The position numbers and the translations under genes are program-made. A stretch of DNA of 60,000 nucleotides from Adiantum capillus-veneris (Eukaryota; Streptophyta; Polypodiopsida; Polypodiales; Pteridaceae): contig CM043959.1 of NCBI GenBank assembly GCA_014529385.2, positions 15,636,809-15,696,808 of the forward strand, written 5' to 3'. A model generated the notes under the pieces. That model searched no databases, had not been told where the DNA came from, and saw only the letters and a list, made by a program, of their open reading frames with translations. Shown in pieces: positions 10,500 through 20,125 of the stretch; the first letter of the stretch is position 1; the number at the start of each line of letters is the position of its first letter.

Positions 10500-12532
10500 C
10501 CGACTTGCACAACACACGCAAGTTTGCATTCACAAATACAAGATCATTTGCTTTCTCCACGGCAAGTCGGTTTCTCTTCCTGCATGCAACGTGGCTGTAA
10601 ACACTCCACAATTGCTCCAAGCAAGAGGAGCTAACCACTTGGTTGAGGATGCGGATAGCGAGTCGCTGAAGCTCTGGCCCATCTGAGCCATAGTCCTACC
10701 ACCACAAAACTGAGGAGATCTTGGTGAGATCAACTTGGGCATCGGCAAGCCCAATCCACGCATATCCCTGTACATAGCAAGCTGATCCTTGATTTTGCGG
10801 CGTTCTTCTTGATCAGGGTAAAACATGCTCAAGATCTCCTTCCATTGCTTGTTCACCTCTCCATCATGCTCCTGCCCTGCACCTTGAAACTCTATATCCA
10901 GCACAAAAGCCGCACCATGGAAAGGGGAAGCATAGGTGTCCCATCTACTCTGACAAAGCTGGCTATCTCCTCAAACCTGTCTGCATCTGGCTAAAGTGTT
11001 TGGAGGGCCTTCACCATGCAATCCATGGCCTCATAAACCTTGCCAATGCAAGGTTGCATGCCATCAACTACTCGAAGCAAGTGGAGTACAGGCTGCACCA
11101 TTTGGTCTATAGTCTTCAATGACTCCCAAAACTCGGGATCCTCTAACTTGCCTGCACATAAGATCCCTGCGAGACTGAACCTGCGTAGGATGAGGAAGTG
11201 TACTCCGTATCGATGAGGGTCTGTAGCACTGCACTCTGACATTCACATAGGCGATGAACCATTAGGTAGTTGTAAGCAAAGCGGGTCTCACAATACTTCA
11301 AGAGAACCTTGCCCCCTAACCGCTTCAAGAATGCAGAACGAAGGAGATTGTGATTGTTGATGAAGGACACTAGCTTGGACACACTTGTAATGAGTGGCTC
11401 AATCCAAGGTATGCGCCCTATATCCTTTAACAGGTTGTTAAGGCAATGTGCCATACAAAATGACACTTTGATGCGGGGATACATGCCCTCCAAAATGGCG
11501 CCGGCTGCCCTGTTTGATGCCTCCCCATTCGTGACAAGCTGCAACACCACCTCTGAGCCAATGATCTCTATAGCAGACGCCCACTCTCCTGCAAGCACAT
11601 CGGCGGATTTCCCTGTTTCTGTGGCATCATGTGAGTGGGCAAAGTACATCTCTCCCTTGCAACAAGCCACAAGCCCATGAATGGATCTCCTCCTCGTGTC
11701 GCTCCATCCATCTGCAATGAGTCACTCCATACTTGGCCCATTGTCGCTTCATATTTACGGTTGCCATCTCCACAACGGCCTTCTCTCTATCAAGAAGAGA
11801 AGTACGGAGGGCCTCTAAAGTGGGTGGCACGTAGCGTGGCCCGTAATCCCCAATCCTTGTGCACATTGCTTGAAGTAGTCCGACCTATACAATGTACATG
11901 TCACAAAGGTCAAAAGTCAAGACAATGTTGTTTGGAAAACGGACATACTAGTTATGGTCATAATAATGATAATATATGTGAGCATTGAGAACTTGGAACT
12001 TACCGAGCCTTTATGAAAGGGATATGATCGTGATAAAAAAAGCGGGCAATGGAGGCATCCACATCCTCCTCCTTTTTTGGATCCCATGACGCATCTAGAG
12101 TTCGTTGACGATGGGTGGGAAGAGAGAGTGAAATAGTTTGAAACGATGTTTGAGCCGCCGCACTACTACCTCCAACGGAAGCTTGCGAATGAGTGGTAGA
12201 AGAAGGAAAACCAAGTGATTGGGATCAATGGCTTGCCGCTTGGGTCGATCATTTGCTTTGGCTCTCATAATGGCATCCTTGATCTCAAGCTCCTTCTCGG
12301 CCATCACATTCTTGCAATGCTTCACTTGCTCCCCCACTACGTGAAGAAGGTGTACTCGGACCTTGCTTGTCCCGGATTTACGGTGGAAGCCACATAGTTT
12401 ACACGTCCATGGTCTTGCACTGCCGTCTTTGCCCAAGACTTCGGAATGCACCTCATCCCACCATAAAGGCTCATCCTTCTTTCCTCTCTTAACAACCGAG
12501 GGACCTTCATGTGATGCGGAAGCTTGTGCCAT
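10500..12532 (-). pseudogene. hAT transposase (BED finger, catalytic core, dimerisation domain), frameshifted
   Basis: Reading leftward from an ATG at 12532 the first exon has a BED-type zinc finger: WTCKLCGFHRKSG with downstream His/Cys at ~12290-12420. A frameshift near 12220 precedes ASWDPKKEEDVDASIARFF. An intron of 119 bases (11885-12003, GTAAGT...TATAG) leads into IGDYGPRYVPPT. After a shift near 11720 comes DGWSDTRRRSIHGLVACCK with the first catalytic Asp, then VTNGEASNRAAG and CMAHCLNNLLKDIGR. A further shift near 11180 precedes KLEDPEFWESLKTIDQMV. The C-terminal hAT dimerisation region (YGSDGPELQRLAIRILNQVV, KRNRL, NDLVFVNANLR) lies at 10510-10720, behind a stop in the WW motif. It cannot make a full protein, but every domain is traceable. 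Confidence 0.9.
11885..12003 (-). other. Intron of the hAT transposase
   Basis: On the minus strand the donor CG|GTAAGT (12003 leftward) and acceptor TGTATAG|GT (ends 11885) bracket 119 bases. Removing them joins ...FIKAR to SDYFKQMCTRIGDYG in frame, which is the usual continuity of hAT proteins at this place. Confidence 0.75.
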
Positions 12533-12539
12533 ATAGATG

Positions 12540-12870
12540 GCGCTTGAGGCTTGAAACTCGAGAGAGGGATGGAGGGATGGAGCTTGAAAGTTGAGAGAGG
12601 GATGGAGCTTGAGAGAGGGATGCGATGGAGGAATGGAGCTTGCAAGAGGGATGAAGCTTCAAGCTTGAGAGCTTGTGGCTTCAAGCTTGAGAGAGAGGGT
12701 GAGAGCACTTGAAGCTTCAAGCTTGAGAGAGGGTGTGAGAGTGAGACTCGAGAGTGGCTTGCCGTTCGGCGCTTCAAGCTTGAGAGGGAGGGTGAGACTC
12801 GAGAGCGTGTCTTCAAGGCGCTTCAAGCTTGAGAGTGAGGGCTATGAAAGTGCGAGGGGTGAGGGTGAGC
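12540..12870 (+). repeat. Degenerate GCTTGAGAGAGGGA repeats upstream of transposase
   Basis: Words such as AGCTTGAGAGAGGGATGGA and TTCAAGCTTGAGAG recur at least 12 times just upstream of the transposase start, in its 5' untranslated or promoter region. Frames read through it are Ser/Leu-rich artefacts. Confidence 0.8.
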
Positions 12871-12890
12871 TTTTATAGAAAAAAAGAAAA

Positions 12891-12914
12891 CCCCCCCCCC
12901 CCCCCCCCCCCCCC
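12891..12914. repeat. Poly-C tract (24 C)
   Basis: An uninterrupted run of 24 C follows an A-rich stretch and precedes CTCCCTCCCC. It lies inside the hAT near its promoter end. Length is likely unstable. Confidence 0.95.
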
Positions 12915-13189
12915 TCCCTCCCCACCTCTATTGTGAACCACCCCCAAAGTTCAAACGGACTGGCACCCCCGCTCGTTTTCAAATTTTAAATTTGCCGCCA
13001 ATTTTCAAAATTTAAAATATGCCACCCGCCGTTTCACCCGACCGTTCCCCCTTGTTCCGGCTGGCTGGAACGCCGTTCCGCTATCAGGTCCTCAACCGGA
13101 ACGCCTATCCGTTCCCGACCCCGTTTCCTCGGTTAAGGAAGGCTGGAATGCTCTTTCAGTACGGAATGCCTCCGTTCCCTGTTACTGTG

Positions 13190-13197
13190 TCCAAAAT
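13190..13197. repeat. Right 8-bp target site duplication of the hAT (TCCAAAAT)
   Basis: An exact copy of 9756-9763, directly after the right terminal inverted repeat. Confidence 0.9.
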
Positions 13198-13234
13198 AGC
13201 AATTCCCTAAATTTTAGGGGATGCTTCCGTTGCA

Positions 13235-13355
13235 TTCCCACTCGTCATCTGACCATCTATCCCCACTGGGACCGCATCCACTCGTCATCTGACCATTTAT
13301 CCCCACTGTGGATGCCATCTGACCATTTATCCCCACTAGGACCACATCCAAAAAT
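13235..13355. repeat. Three ~40-bp direct repeats in the A2 U3 region
   Basis: CATCTGACCATYTATCCCCACT occurs three times, followed by variants of GGGACCGCATCCACTCGT. The A1 LTR has only one faint copy near 2625-2640 (CTGACCATCAT), so the array grew after the copies split or was lost in A1. Confidence 0.75.
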
Positions 13356-13810
13356 GCATTGTAGCCCAGCTATCAGGTATTTTCCTTTGGTGATCCCACC
13401 TTGGCACTATGCCTTTATTGAGTTCACTTCCTAGTATCCACCAACTTGCTAAGTGCGATGGGGGGACCTACATGATCTTGAACTGAGCCTAGACATCCTC
13501 TTACTATACGAGTTCCAACGCCGACCAACTTCCCGTCTGCAGGCGAAACTACCATTCACATTGGCCATACAATGTCCGACTATTTTCAACTTTAAAAAGA
13601 GGGTCTCAAAAATTAAGCAAAAATCATTGGAAAGAAACCAACAACTCAGGTTAGCAGTTGCCACGCCCTTGTGACAGAAAAATATTTATAAATGAATTAT
13701 TGGATTTATAAGTGAGGGTTTTCTCGCTTGGAACACCAAGAAAAATAATTCTAGTTCCTGGAATTTTAAGTGAGAGGGTTTTTCTCACTCGAGACATCCG
13801 AGCACAGATA

Positions 13811-14090
13811 TTTCTAGTGTGTCATTCAGAGTGGTGATGGGAGCACTGTGAGGGAATATCTGTAAGGCCACCAAGAACGGGTACTTCTGATGCGTCACAT
13901 CGGATGGGTGACAGGGAGCATCGGGAAGAAGTATTCGACCATCTGGGAACGGACATCTCTGATGCGTCATAGGATGGGTGACATAGAGCATCGTGAAGGA
14001 GATTGTATCGTAAGTTCGGTAGGAAAGGACTAGGTGATGGGTATTCCTGATGCGTCACAAGGTGGGTGACGGGTGCATCGCAAAGGAAAT
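13811..14090 (+). repeat. Four ~70-bp repeats with TGATGCGTCA motifs in LTR D
   Basis: The unit is roughly TGATGCGTCACA-GGATGGGTGACAGGGAGCATCG. Three clear units begin near 13889, 13951 and 14050 and a weaker one near 13816. Each carries TGATGCGTCA, a TGACGCATCA palindrome-like bZIP site, and a GGGTGAC word. They sit 450-750 bases upstream of the TATA box. Confidence 0.75.
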
Positions 14091-14555
14091 ATCCATAGTC
14101 AAGAGGAAATTCCAAACTCGGTTAGAATTGTGCACAAGGAAGAGCAAGCACTTGAATGAAGATGGGTTCAAAGGAAACTTTGAGAAAAAAATGAAAGCTT
14201 TCTGAGAAAGCCGGTTGCTTTTTGGGAAAGCAAATGCTTTCCCACAAGGAAGTCTATGTCTGCATTGCAACTGTGCATGTGATTGCATCCAGGGACACCT
14301 CGCAAGTGTTGTGAAAGCATTGTTTTTAACTTGTAAGGTTTTATTGATTTTTTGGGCAAATTCGGGCTATTTTTAAAATACGCAAGCCGTCCACTTAATA
14401 AGTGGGCAGCCATCTGATAAATTAAGTAGCAAAAACCAGCCAGCGATTTCTCTCTCTCTCTTTCTGACAGAAGAGCAAAAAAAAACAAAAAAAAAACGGC
14501 CGCGATCTCTATGCGGGCAGCCTGCGCTCAACTATTGCTGCATTGGCCAAGGAGC

Positions 14556-14563
14556 TATAAAAG
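14556..14563 (+). promoter_or_regulatory. TATA box of LTR D
   Basis: TATAAAAG in a GC-rich setting, ~630 bases upstream of the AATAAA motif at 15184. It is the best core-promoter match in the window. Confidence 0.55.
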
Positions 14564-15379
14564 CATCACACGCCCTCTCTCAGAGGAGGAGTTGCCAGCA
14601 TCAGCAAGAGAAGACTCTGCCGCCAGAAGACGCAAGGGATCGCGAGACTACGAAGCACGAAGGTCGCCTTTTCCCACACAAAGAGCGAGAGGTATCAATT
14701 GTGGATTTGCCATACGAATTGTTGTCCCGTGTTTGTGTGTGTTTGTAGGTGTAATTCCTCTTCACGAGGGAGTAGGAGCAGAGGAAGGCATGAGAGTCTG
14801 CAGAAGAAAGCGCTTTGAGGAACTAGAGCCAGATCAACCCAAGGGTTTTTTTCGTACTCGAGTTTGGAAAGTAGATCCACGGATCTAAGAGTGCTAGACA
14901 CGCAAGATGTGATCCGGAAGTTGAATTCCCAAGGGAAGGACTTCGTGTCCAGGGAAGCAAAGTTATTCTGCAAGAAGAGGACTCTCGAAACCGAGTCTGG
15001 AAGGTGAGATCCAGAGGCCAGAACCTTGGTTCTCGAGGATTTGGAATAAGGAACGGAAGTTCCTTGGAATAGGTTTTTGCCCTAGGAATAGGAAGCCGAG
15101 GCTTCCAGAAACCTTCAAGTCTTATTCTAGAACAAACGTGGTAATACGTTCGGTTCAAGTGCTTGTATAGACCTCTCCTCAGTAATAAAGATACTATCAC
15201 GAGGGGGGACCATCCCATCTTCTGGTTCCCAGTACTGTGTCGATCTTCTCACTCTCTCTCTTTATTTCTCTCTATATCATCTGGCTTCAGTATTAAGTGA
15301 TAAATTCTATTTATCCGAGTATATTCTATATTGCCATGCGCTCCCGTTTGTGACAATGTCCGAGGGTCCTCTCTTTGCA

Positions 15380-16350
15380 TATGCTCCCAAGCTGATTTGC
15401 CAAAGAAGAGGCCCGAGGCACACTAAAGGTTTTACATGTGGCCTCTCGCCCAAAAGCATTGCAATGAAAAGCTACTGCTCAAAAAGCATCCCAAGCCAAA
15501 ATTTTGCACCCATGAGGTTTCTCACTCTGATGATTTGTGAACACTGTGAAATTTGCTCAAAGCGGGAAATGTCTCCACTGAGTCAGAGCGTGTATCACTC
15601 CTAACAACTCTTTCTTGTAGGTCTATGCAACCCTCTCATGTCTAGAGAACATTCTACGCTCGTAGGCTATGACATGGCCCTCCGACATTAAGACTACTCC
15701 AAGTCTGCTACAAGCATCACAATAATCCTCAAAACGTTTCTACAAATCTGATAAAATCAAACCGGACAAGTCGTCAACTTTTCATTGAGTGAACGGTGCA
15801 ATTTCTAAGGATCCCCAAGTGAACGGAACCCCTTTCTCAATCAAGATATGCAAGAGAAAAGAGATCTCCGCAAACTTCCTAATTGAACCGCCTGTAGTAA
15901 GAGCATAAACCCAAAAAGCCTCGAATTTTATGTAAATTCTTTAATTCTGGCCAAGTCCAAATGGTTTCTATCTTGGCCGGGTCCATCTACACACCCTTTG
16001 CTAAGACAATGTAACCCAAAAAGTGTATCTCTGGCAGGGAAAACTCGCTCTCTTTCCCGTTGACCACCAATCTTTGCCGCCGTAGTGCCTCAAAAACCTA
16101 TAAGAAATGGTTCATGTGATCTACTTCATTCTTGGAGAATATAATGATGTCCTCGAAAAAGGTGCCAACAAATGGCCTGTACTCCCTGAAAATCCTGTCA
16201 ATCATCCTGTTGAACGTTGCAGGAGCATTTGTGAGATCAAAAGGAATCACAAATACTTGTACAATCCAAAGGATGTCCTAAATGCTGTAACAAACTTGGG
16301 CACTCCAAGTCTAGATTCCGTTGCAACACAAGAGAGAATCACTTTAAATA
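15380..16350 (-). pseudogene. Ty3 reverse transcriptase-RNase H relic
   Basis: Reading leftward from about 16350, with several shifts and stops, gives the core of a Ty3 reverse transcriptase: IPFDLTNAPATFNRMIDRIF, then TFFEDIIIFSKN, where the catalytic YxDD is FFED and one Asp is lost. HFLGYIVLAKGV and KIRGFLGLCSYYRRF of the connection region follow. RNase H comes next at about 15500-15720: VVLMSEGHVIAYERRMFS, TYKKELLGVIHAL and FTVFTNHQS. No integrase follows; LTR D begins at 15355. It is long dead. Its element of origin is unknown; the LTR fragment to its right (16395-16925) has the same orientation and could belong to it. Confidence 0.8.
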
Positions 16351-16394
16351 CTTCACAACTTTAAAATCACAGTTCAATTTGGTCAACACGGCCT

Positions 16395-16925
16395 GGCGTA
16401 GTTCCATGCCGAGAGAGGCACCCCTTTTGGTATTTCTTTTATTAATCTTTGAGCAAAGTACAACTCCCGCACAAACCTCTGCTCTCAGACTCTGCGTCCA
16501 GATGCTCTGAAGAGAGAGGCCCTGAGGGCTCTTTTATTCTTACAAGGGATGCCAAAAGCAGAGCCCCAAAATCAAAAGCTCTCAAACTTAAAAGCTTCTC
16601 AAATTAAAAGCAATTGTTCTAAAAGCAACTAATCCCAAAATCTTCCAAAAAAAAGCATCAGTGTGATTTGCGGAAATCCGTACAACAGCCAGTGCAATTT
16701 CCGGCCCTGCCACGTCAGCATCGTACGGAAACTGCCACGTCAGCATGTCAATGGAATTTCCGGGATTCTGCCACGTCAACAATTCAACGCAAAAAGCGGG
16801 ATTCTACTAACTGGAGTCCAAGCATAGCAAGTGGGAGTCCATGCATGGCAGGTAGTCCATGGTACATGCAAGTTAACTGGAGTCCATGCATAGCAAGGCT
16901 CGAGAACTCTAAACAACCTATCGAT
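16395..16925 (-). repeat. LTR fragment related to the A family (R-U5 and U3)
   Basis: On the minus strand AATAAAAGAAATACC followed by AAAAGGGGTGCC at 16415-16440 matches the R-U5 signature of A1 and A2. A second AATAAAAG lies near 16530. Upstream (16700-16920) are repeated TGCCACGTCAGCA and GGAGTCCATGCATAGCAAG words. Boundaries are approximate. Confidence 0.5.
16708..16780. promoter_or_regulatory. Three TGCCACGTCAGCA boxes (G/C-box hybrid)
   Basis: TGCCACGTCAGCA occurs at 16708-16720 and 16733-16745, and TGCCACGTCAAC at 16769-16780. GCCACGTCA is a well-known plant bZIP target core. They fall in the presumed U3 of the LTR fragment. Confidence 0.6.
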
Positions 16926-16929
16926 CCTC

Positions 16930-17290
16930 TATGATCTTGGATCAACAGACAACTGCATCTGTAATGATATTGCAGAGCACCTATGTCTCACCCTCGATCA
17001 GCTAGGCACTTTGACCACCTCAGGATCCGCTTTTCAGGGGTTAACTACCAATACAACTCCTGTGTAAGGACATTTCAATCTTTGGATTAACGAGTACAAA
17101 GACCAAGAATCATTTTTTATAGCACCCATCGACAGATGTGACATTATCTTCGGTATGCCATGGCATTTCGTATCCACCCGATCCCTGATTACGTCGAGAA
17201 GTCCGCCACTTGAGATATTGAGGGCAAGAAAATCAAAATTTTTGCCGATGTTGGCAATTGGATATTATATTGTAAGCCACATTTCTATGG
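16930..17290 (+). pseudogene. Retropepsin-like protease relic
   Basis: The plus-strand reading gives DLGSTDNCICNDIAEHLCLTL, with an Asp in the position of the catalytic residue (D-L-G instead of D-S/T-G). It continues with APIDRCDIIFGMPWHF, the ILGxxW-like second half of a retroviral-type protease. One stop near 17064 and a frameshift near 17180 break it; the reading continues with PDYVEKSAT and DIEGKKIKIFADVGN. It is about 110 residues, a fragment of a Ty3-type gag-pol, in the orientation opposite to the RT relic on its left. Confidence 0.6.
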
Positions 17291-18251
17291 AGATATGAAA
17301 ATAAACACAATCACCCCCTTTTCTCTCTCTTTCTCAAAACCAAACTTGTGAGAGATTTAAAATTTGCTTCAACTACGTTTTATGCAAAAATAAATTACCA
17401 CATAGCGACTAGCTCTTACAATATGATCAAAACGTTTTGAAATTTATCTGAAAATCTAAGTGTCCAAGAGCGGTATCTCACAAGCCACATGAAATGAGTC
17501 CAACTGAATATAGATTCATACAATGAATAAAAGTCGCAAATATATATCATTGCCTATCACATGTTCCAGGAGGGGCTCCCACAGCAGTGAGGTACTATTT
17601 GGGCCACGGTGTGATCAAGGAATGTGGCAGGCCTCTTGCCTGCTTTACGGGGCTGATGCTTTGCTTAGAGCATCAGCTGGTTTTGGGTTTCGCCCAAGAT
17701 CAGGAAATCTAATGAACAATTGCATCTATGCATTTGCAGGTGAATTACATAGCACTTGCTTAAAGGTAGCCAGAGCGCTTTTCACGTACCTAATCCTTGA
17801 ACCTCTCTGAAGCGTCGTCGGAGATTGTCCTGGCTTTCGGTCTCTTGCAGAGCCTTGTGAGTCTCAATGAGCAACGCTATAAGCACCTCCTTTGGACATG
17901 GATGTGATGCATCGTTCTTGGTAGGCAACGCAGCGAAACTATGTAGTCTATCAGCTCTTGGAGGCGCTGCAAACGAAATACGTGGCGCAAATGAAATACC
18001 TGGCTCTATACGTACCATCGCCATATTAAGATTTTGAACATTTCGCAAGAAGAAATCTCTTTGCCCAAATATTATTGTCTCCCCCAACCCCCTAAAAAAG
18101 TTTCCACGTGAGAGGCCCCCTCCCTCCTCGTTTGGAGGGTGTCACTCATGAATCTACGGGGCAAGGGTTCTTTTTCGGCGGGATGAGTGATTGGGACTAT
18201 TGGATCGACACACTGTTGGCCCACATTCATTGGATGATGTGCGCTATTGGG

Positions 18252-18253
<2 letters not shown>
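17291..18253. other. Stretch without recognised gene
   Basis: I see no protein family here. A perfect 9-bp inverted repeat (GCTGATGCT / AGCATCAGC at 17652-17660 and 17669-17677) lies in the middle. The segment 18060-18135 (CTCCCCCAACCCCCTAAAAAAGTTTCCACG...GAGGCCCCCTCCCTC) recurs near 20905-20975. Short minus-strand frames at 17782-18087 match nothing I know. Confidence 0.6.

Positions 18254-18285
<32 letters not shown>
18254..18285. repeat. Poly-G tract (32 G)
   Basis: An uninterrupted run of 32 G, just upstream of a SINE-like head. It should be prone to length change and can form quadruplexes. Confidence 0.95.
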
Positions 18286-18286
<1 letters not shown>

Positions 18287-18299
18287 GATTTATATAGCG

Positions 18300-18620
18300 C
18301 CTGACTGGCAATGCTCTCAACGGAACGCGCTAGGCGAGCTGGATTGAGTGTGGGAGTGTGTAGAGGTAGGTCGTGGGTTCGAGGTCGATGGCCAACTGGG
18401 AGCCCTAATATTTTTGCGCTCTTTGGAAATTAATCAACGGTGGATGGACACGGAGACGTTGATCCCTTCACTCGACCCCGCGTCTTTTATCAACAAGGCC
18501 CTCCCTCCCCCACGTGTCTAATCAGCCCTCTCTACTTACGCAGCTCTATCACCCTCCCTCGCACTCCTCTGTCGTGACTCTGCCTAAGCCTTTGCCCCCT
18601 CTCACCTACGCGCCTAAGGC

Positions 18621-18698
<78 letters not shown>

Positions 18699-18842
18699 CT
18701 GTGACACTTGGCTGCAGTCTGTGCGACATCTCTCTACGTGTAGGCCGTTTTGGTCCCTGCAGGACAAACCTCACAGATCTATACACACACACACACAGAA
18801 TAGCACACCCACTGCCTCCATAAGCCCAGTCTCGTCTGCCTA
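18300..18842 (+). mobile_element. SINE-headed composite repeat, copy 1
   Basis: The head has RNA polymerase III promoter boxes: A box TAGGCGAGCTGG at 18331-18342 (one mismatch to TRGCNNAGYNGG) and B box GGTTCGAGGTC at 18376-18386. A ~230-bp body follows, then a (GA)n tract, an ~80-bp segment (TGTGACACTTGGCTGCAG...CACAGATCT), a short (CA)n and GAATAGCACACCCACTGCC. The whole unit recurs ~770 bases downstream. The tRNA-like head is real by motif; whether the whole composite moves as one unit is inference. Confidence 0.6.
18623..18696. repeat. (GA)37 microsatellite
   Basis: An uninterrupted GA dinucleotide tract within composite copy 1. Confidence 0.95.
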
Positions 18843-19383
18843 AAGCGAAAATGTGTAAGACATACTACTTCCTTACATTTCATTGCCAACATTGGAACTC
18901 TTCCTCTAAAAGAAGGAATGAAGGATTTGAACAGGCACAGCAGCACGGACCACATCCTTGAGATTGTTCGCGTAACTGGCCCAACAACCGGCTAATGTTG
19001 TTTCGATAGACATACCACACATTAAAAAACAAAATTGAACATGTGCCAACAACCGCTAGCTTCCCTATGCCTGACTCGCAATGCTCTCAACGAAACGAGC
19101 TAGGCGAGCTGGATTGAGTGTAGGAGTGTGTAGAGGCAGGTCGTGGGTTTGAGGTCGATGGCCGGCTCGGAGCCCTAATATTTTTGCGCTCTTTGGAAAT
19201 TAATCAACGGTGGATGGACACGGAGCCGTTGATCCCTTCACTCCACCCCGCGTCTTTTATCAACAAGGCCCTCCCTCCCCCACGTGTCTCATCGGCCCTC
19301 TCTACTTACGCAGCTCTGTCATCCTCCCTCGCACTCCTCTATCGCGACTCTACCTCAGCCTCTGCCCCCTCTCACCTGCGCGC

Positions 19384-19385
<2 letters not shown>

Positions 19386-19468
<83 letters not shown>
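19386..19468. repeat. (GA)41 microsatellite
   Basis: An uninterrupted GA tract inside composite copy 2. Confidence 0.95.
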
Positions 19469-19470
<2 letters not shown>

Positions 19471-19547
19471 TGTGACACCTGGCTGCAGTCTATGCGACAT
19501 CTCACTGCACGTAGGCCGTTTTGGTCCCTGCAAAACAAACCTCACAG

Positions 19548-19551
<4 letters not shown>

Positions 19552-19604
<53 letters not shown>
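19552..19604. repeat. (CA)26 microsatellite
   Basis: A CA tract followed by GAGAATAGCACACCC, the end segment of the composite repeat. Confidence 0.95.
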
Positions 19605-19607
<3 letters not shown>

Positions 19608-19693
19608 AATAGCACACCCACTGTCTCCATGAGCCCAGTCTCATCTGTCTGAGCTGCTTTCCCTTGCAGACCCAAGGAAGGCAAGCATTGGTG

Positions 19694-19698
19694 TGGGT

Positions 19699-19782
<84 letters not shown>
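19694..19782. repeat. (GT)n-(GA)n compound microsatellite
   Basis: About 31 GT units followed by 11 GA units. With the (CA)n at 19552 it forms two complementary arms around an ~95-bp segment, so a long single-stranded copy could fold back. Confidence 0.95.
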
Positions 19783-19783
<1 letters not shown>

Positions 19784-19919
19784 ATTGAACCTGTGCCAAC
19801 AACAGCTAGCTTCCCTATGCGTGGCCATTATCGTTGGACATCTAGCACCCCTCTTCGCATGTCCCCTGCCTCATCTAAAGCCTCGTGCCCCATGGAGAGC
19901 GCCTCGCATCGGCTAAGAT

Positions 19920-20125
19920 TCTCTTAGATTTCATTTTTTATGATCGTTGGCACATAGTGGCTCGTCTTCAATTCCAATAATACATGAAATCTCCACAGAT
20001 TTTGTCGCCACCTCTTCTCTCAGAAGGGCACAGAGCAAGTAAAATTACCAAAGCAAAGACTCGAACTTTGGGCGCTCATGTATGACTCTAGCCATCTTCG
20101 CTAACCACCCTACCCATCTGATCTT
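19920..20125 (-). mobile_element. Second tRNA-derived SINE-like element
   Basis: On the minus strand an A box TAGCGAAGATGG (20103-20092, one mismatch) and a B box AGTTCGAGTC (20067-20058) are spaced as in a tRNA. The surrounding sequence GGTGGTTAGCGAAGATGGC...GCGCCCAAAGTTCGAGTC has the shape of a tRNA head. A ~130-bp unrelated body ends in an A-rich tract (AAAAAATGAAATC) near 19925-19945. The head differs from that of the composite repeats, so this is another family. Confidence 0.5.

Larger units (their letters stand above)
9764..13189 (-). mobile_element. hAT-superfamily DNA transposon, 3.4 kb, nested in A2 LTR
   Basis: The termini are inverted: the left reads CAAAGTTACTTGGAACGG and the right, on the opposite strand, CACAGTAACAGGGAACGGAG. 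About 14 of 18 bases agree, with the CAnAGT start common in hATs. GGAAC words recur inside both ends (9774-9840 and 13025-13180), as expected for subterminal transposase sites. It is flanked by perfect 8-bp duplications and encodes a decayed hAT transposase on the minus strand. The 9850-10500 stretch is the 3' untranslated side and shows nothing else. Confidence 0.9.
8801..13602 (-). repeat. 5' LTR of element A2, split by a hAT transposon
   Basis: LTR sequence occupies 8801-9763 and resumes at 13198, to about 13602, giving ~1.37 kb without the insert. The rejoined sequence tracks the A1 LTR: the block AGCAATTCCCTAAATTTTAGG follows the hAT target site here and continues without a break in A1 near 2578. 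AATAAAG and the GAAATACCGAAAGGGGCGCC block lie near 8980-9005. The right end is approximate. Confidence 0.7.
13670..15355 (+). repeat. LTR D, possibly a solo LTR (boundaries tentative)
   Basis: The segment starts TGTGACAGAAA and ends TTTGTGACA, so it has TG...CA ends, but I see no matching 5-bp flanks (GCCCT versus ATGTC). It carries the ordered promoter parts of an LTR: repeat-rich U3 (13811-14090), TATAAAAG at 14556-14563 and AATAAA at 15184-15189. On its right it abuts a minus-strand RT-RNase H relic that is not part of it. A 125-codon frame at 14511-14888 spans the predicted R region and I do not regard it as a gene. Confidence 0.5.
19069..19660 (+). mobile_element. SINE-headed composite repeat, copy 2
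   Basis: It repeats copy 1 in the same order: A box TAGGCGAGCTGG at 19101-19112, B box GGTTTGAGGTC at 19146-19156 (a C-to-T change at a CpG), the body with CCCACGTGTC, (GA)n, the CTGTGACACCTGGCTGCAG segment, (CA)n and AGAATAGCACACCCACTG. Substitutions are scattered at a few percent, while both dinucleotide tracts differ in length. Confidence 0.6.

Noticed and set aside
14511-14888. 125-codon plus-strand frame
   Set aside because: It spans the TATA-to-AATAAA transcript start region of LTR D, has no known motif and ends inside the LTR.
13670-15355. A 5-bp target duplication for LTR D
   Set aside because: Flanks GCCCT and ATGTC differ; the TGTGACA at both ends is a direct, not inverted, repeat and cannot be told apart from chance.
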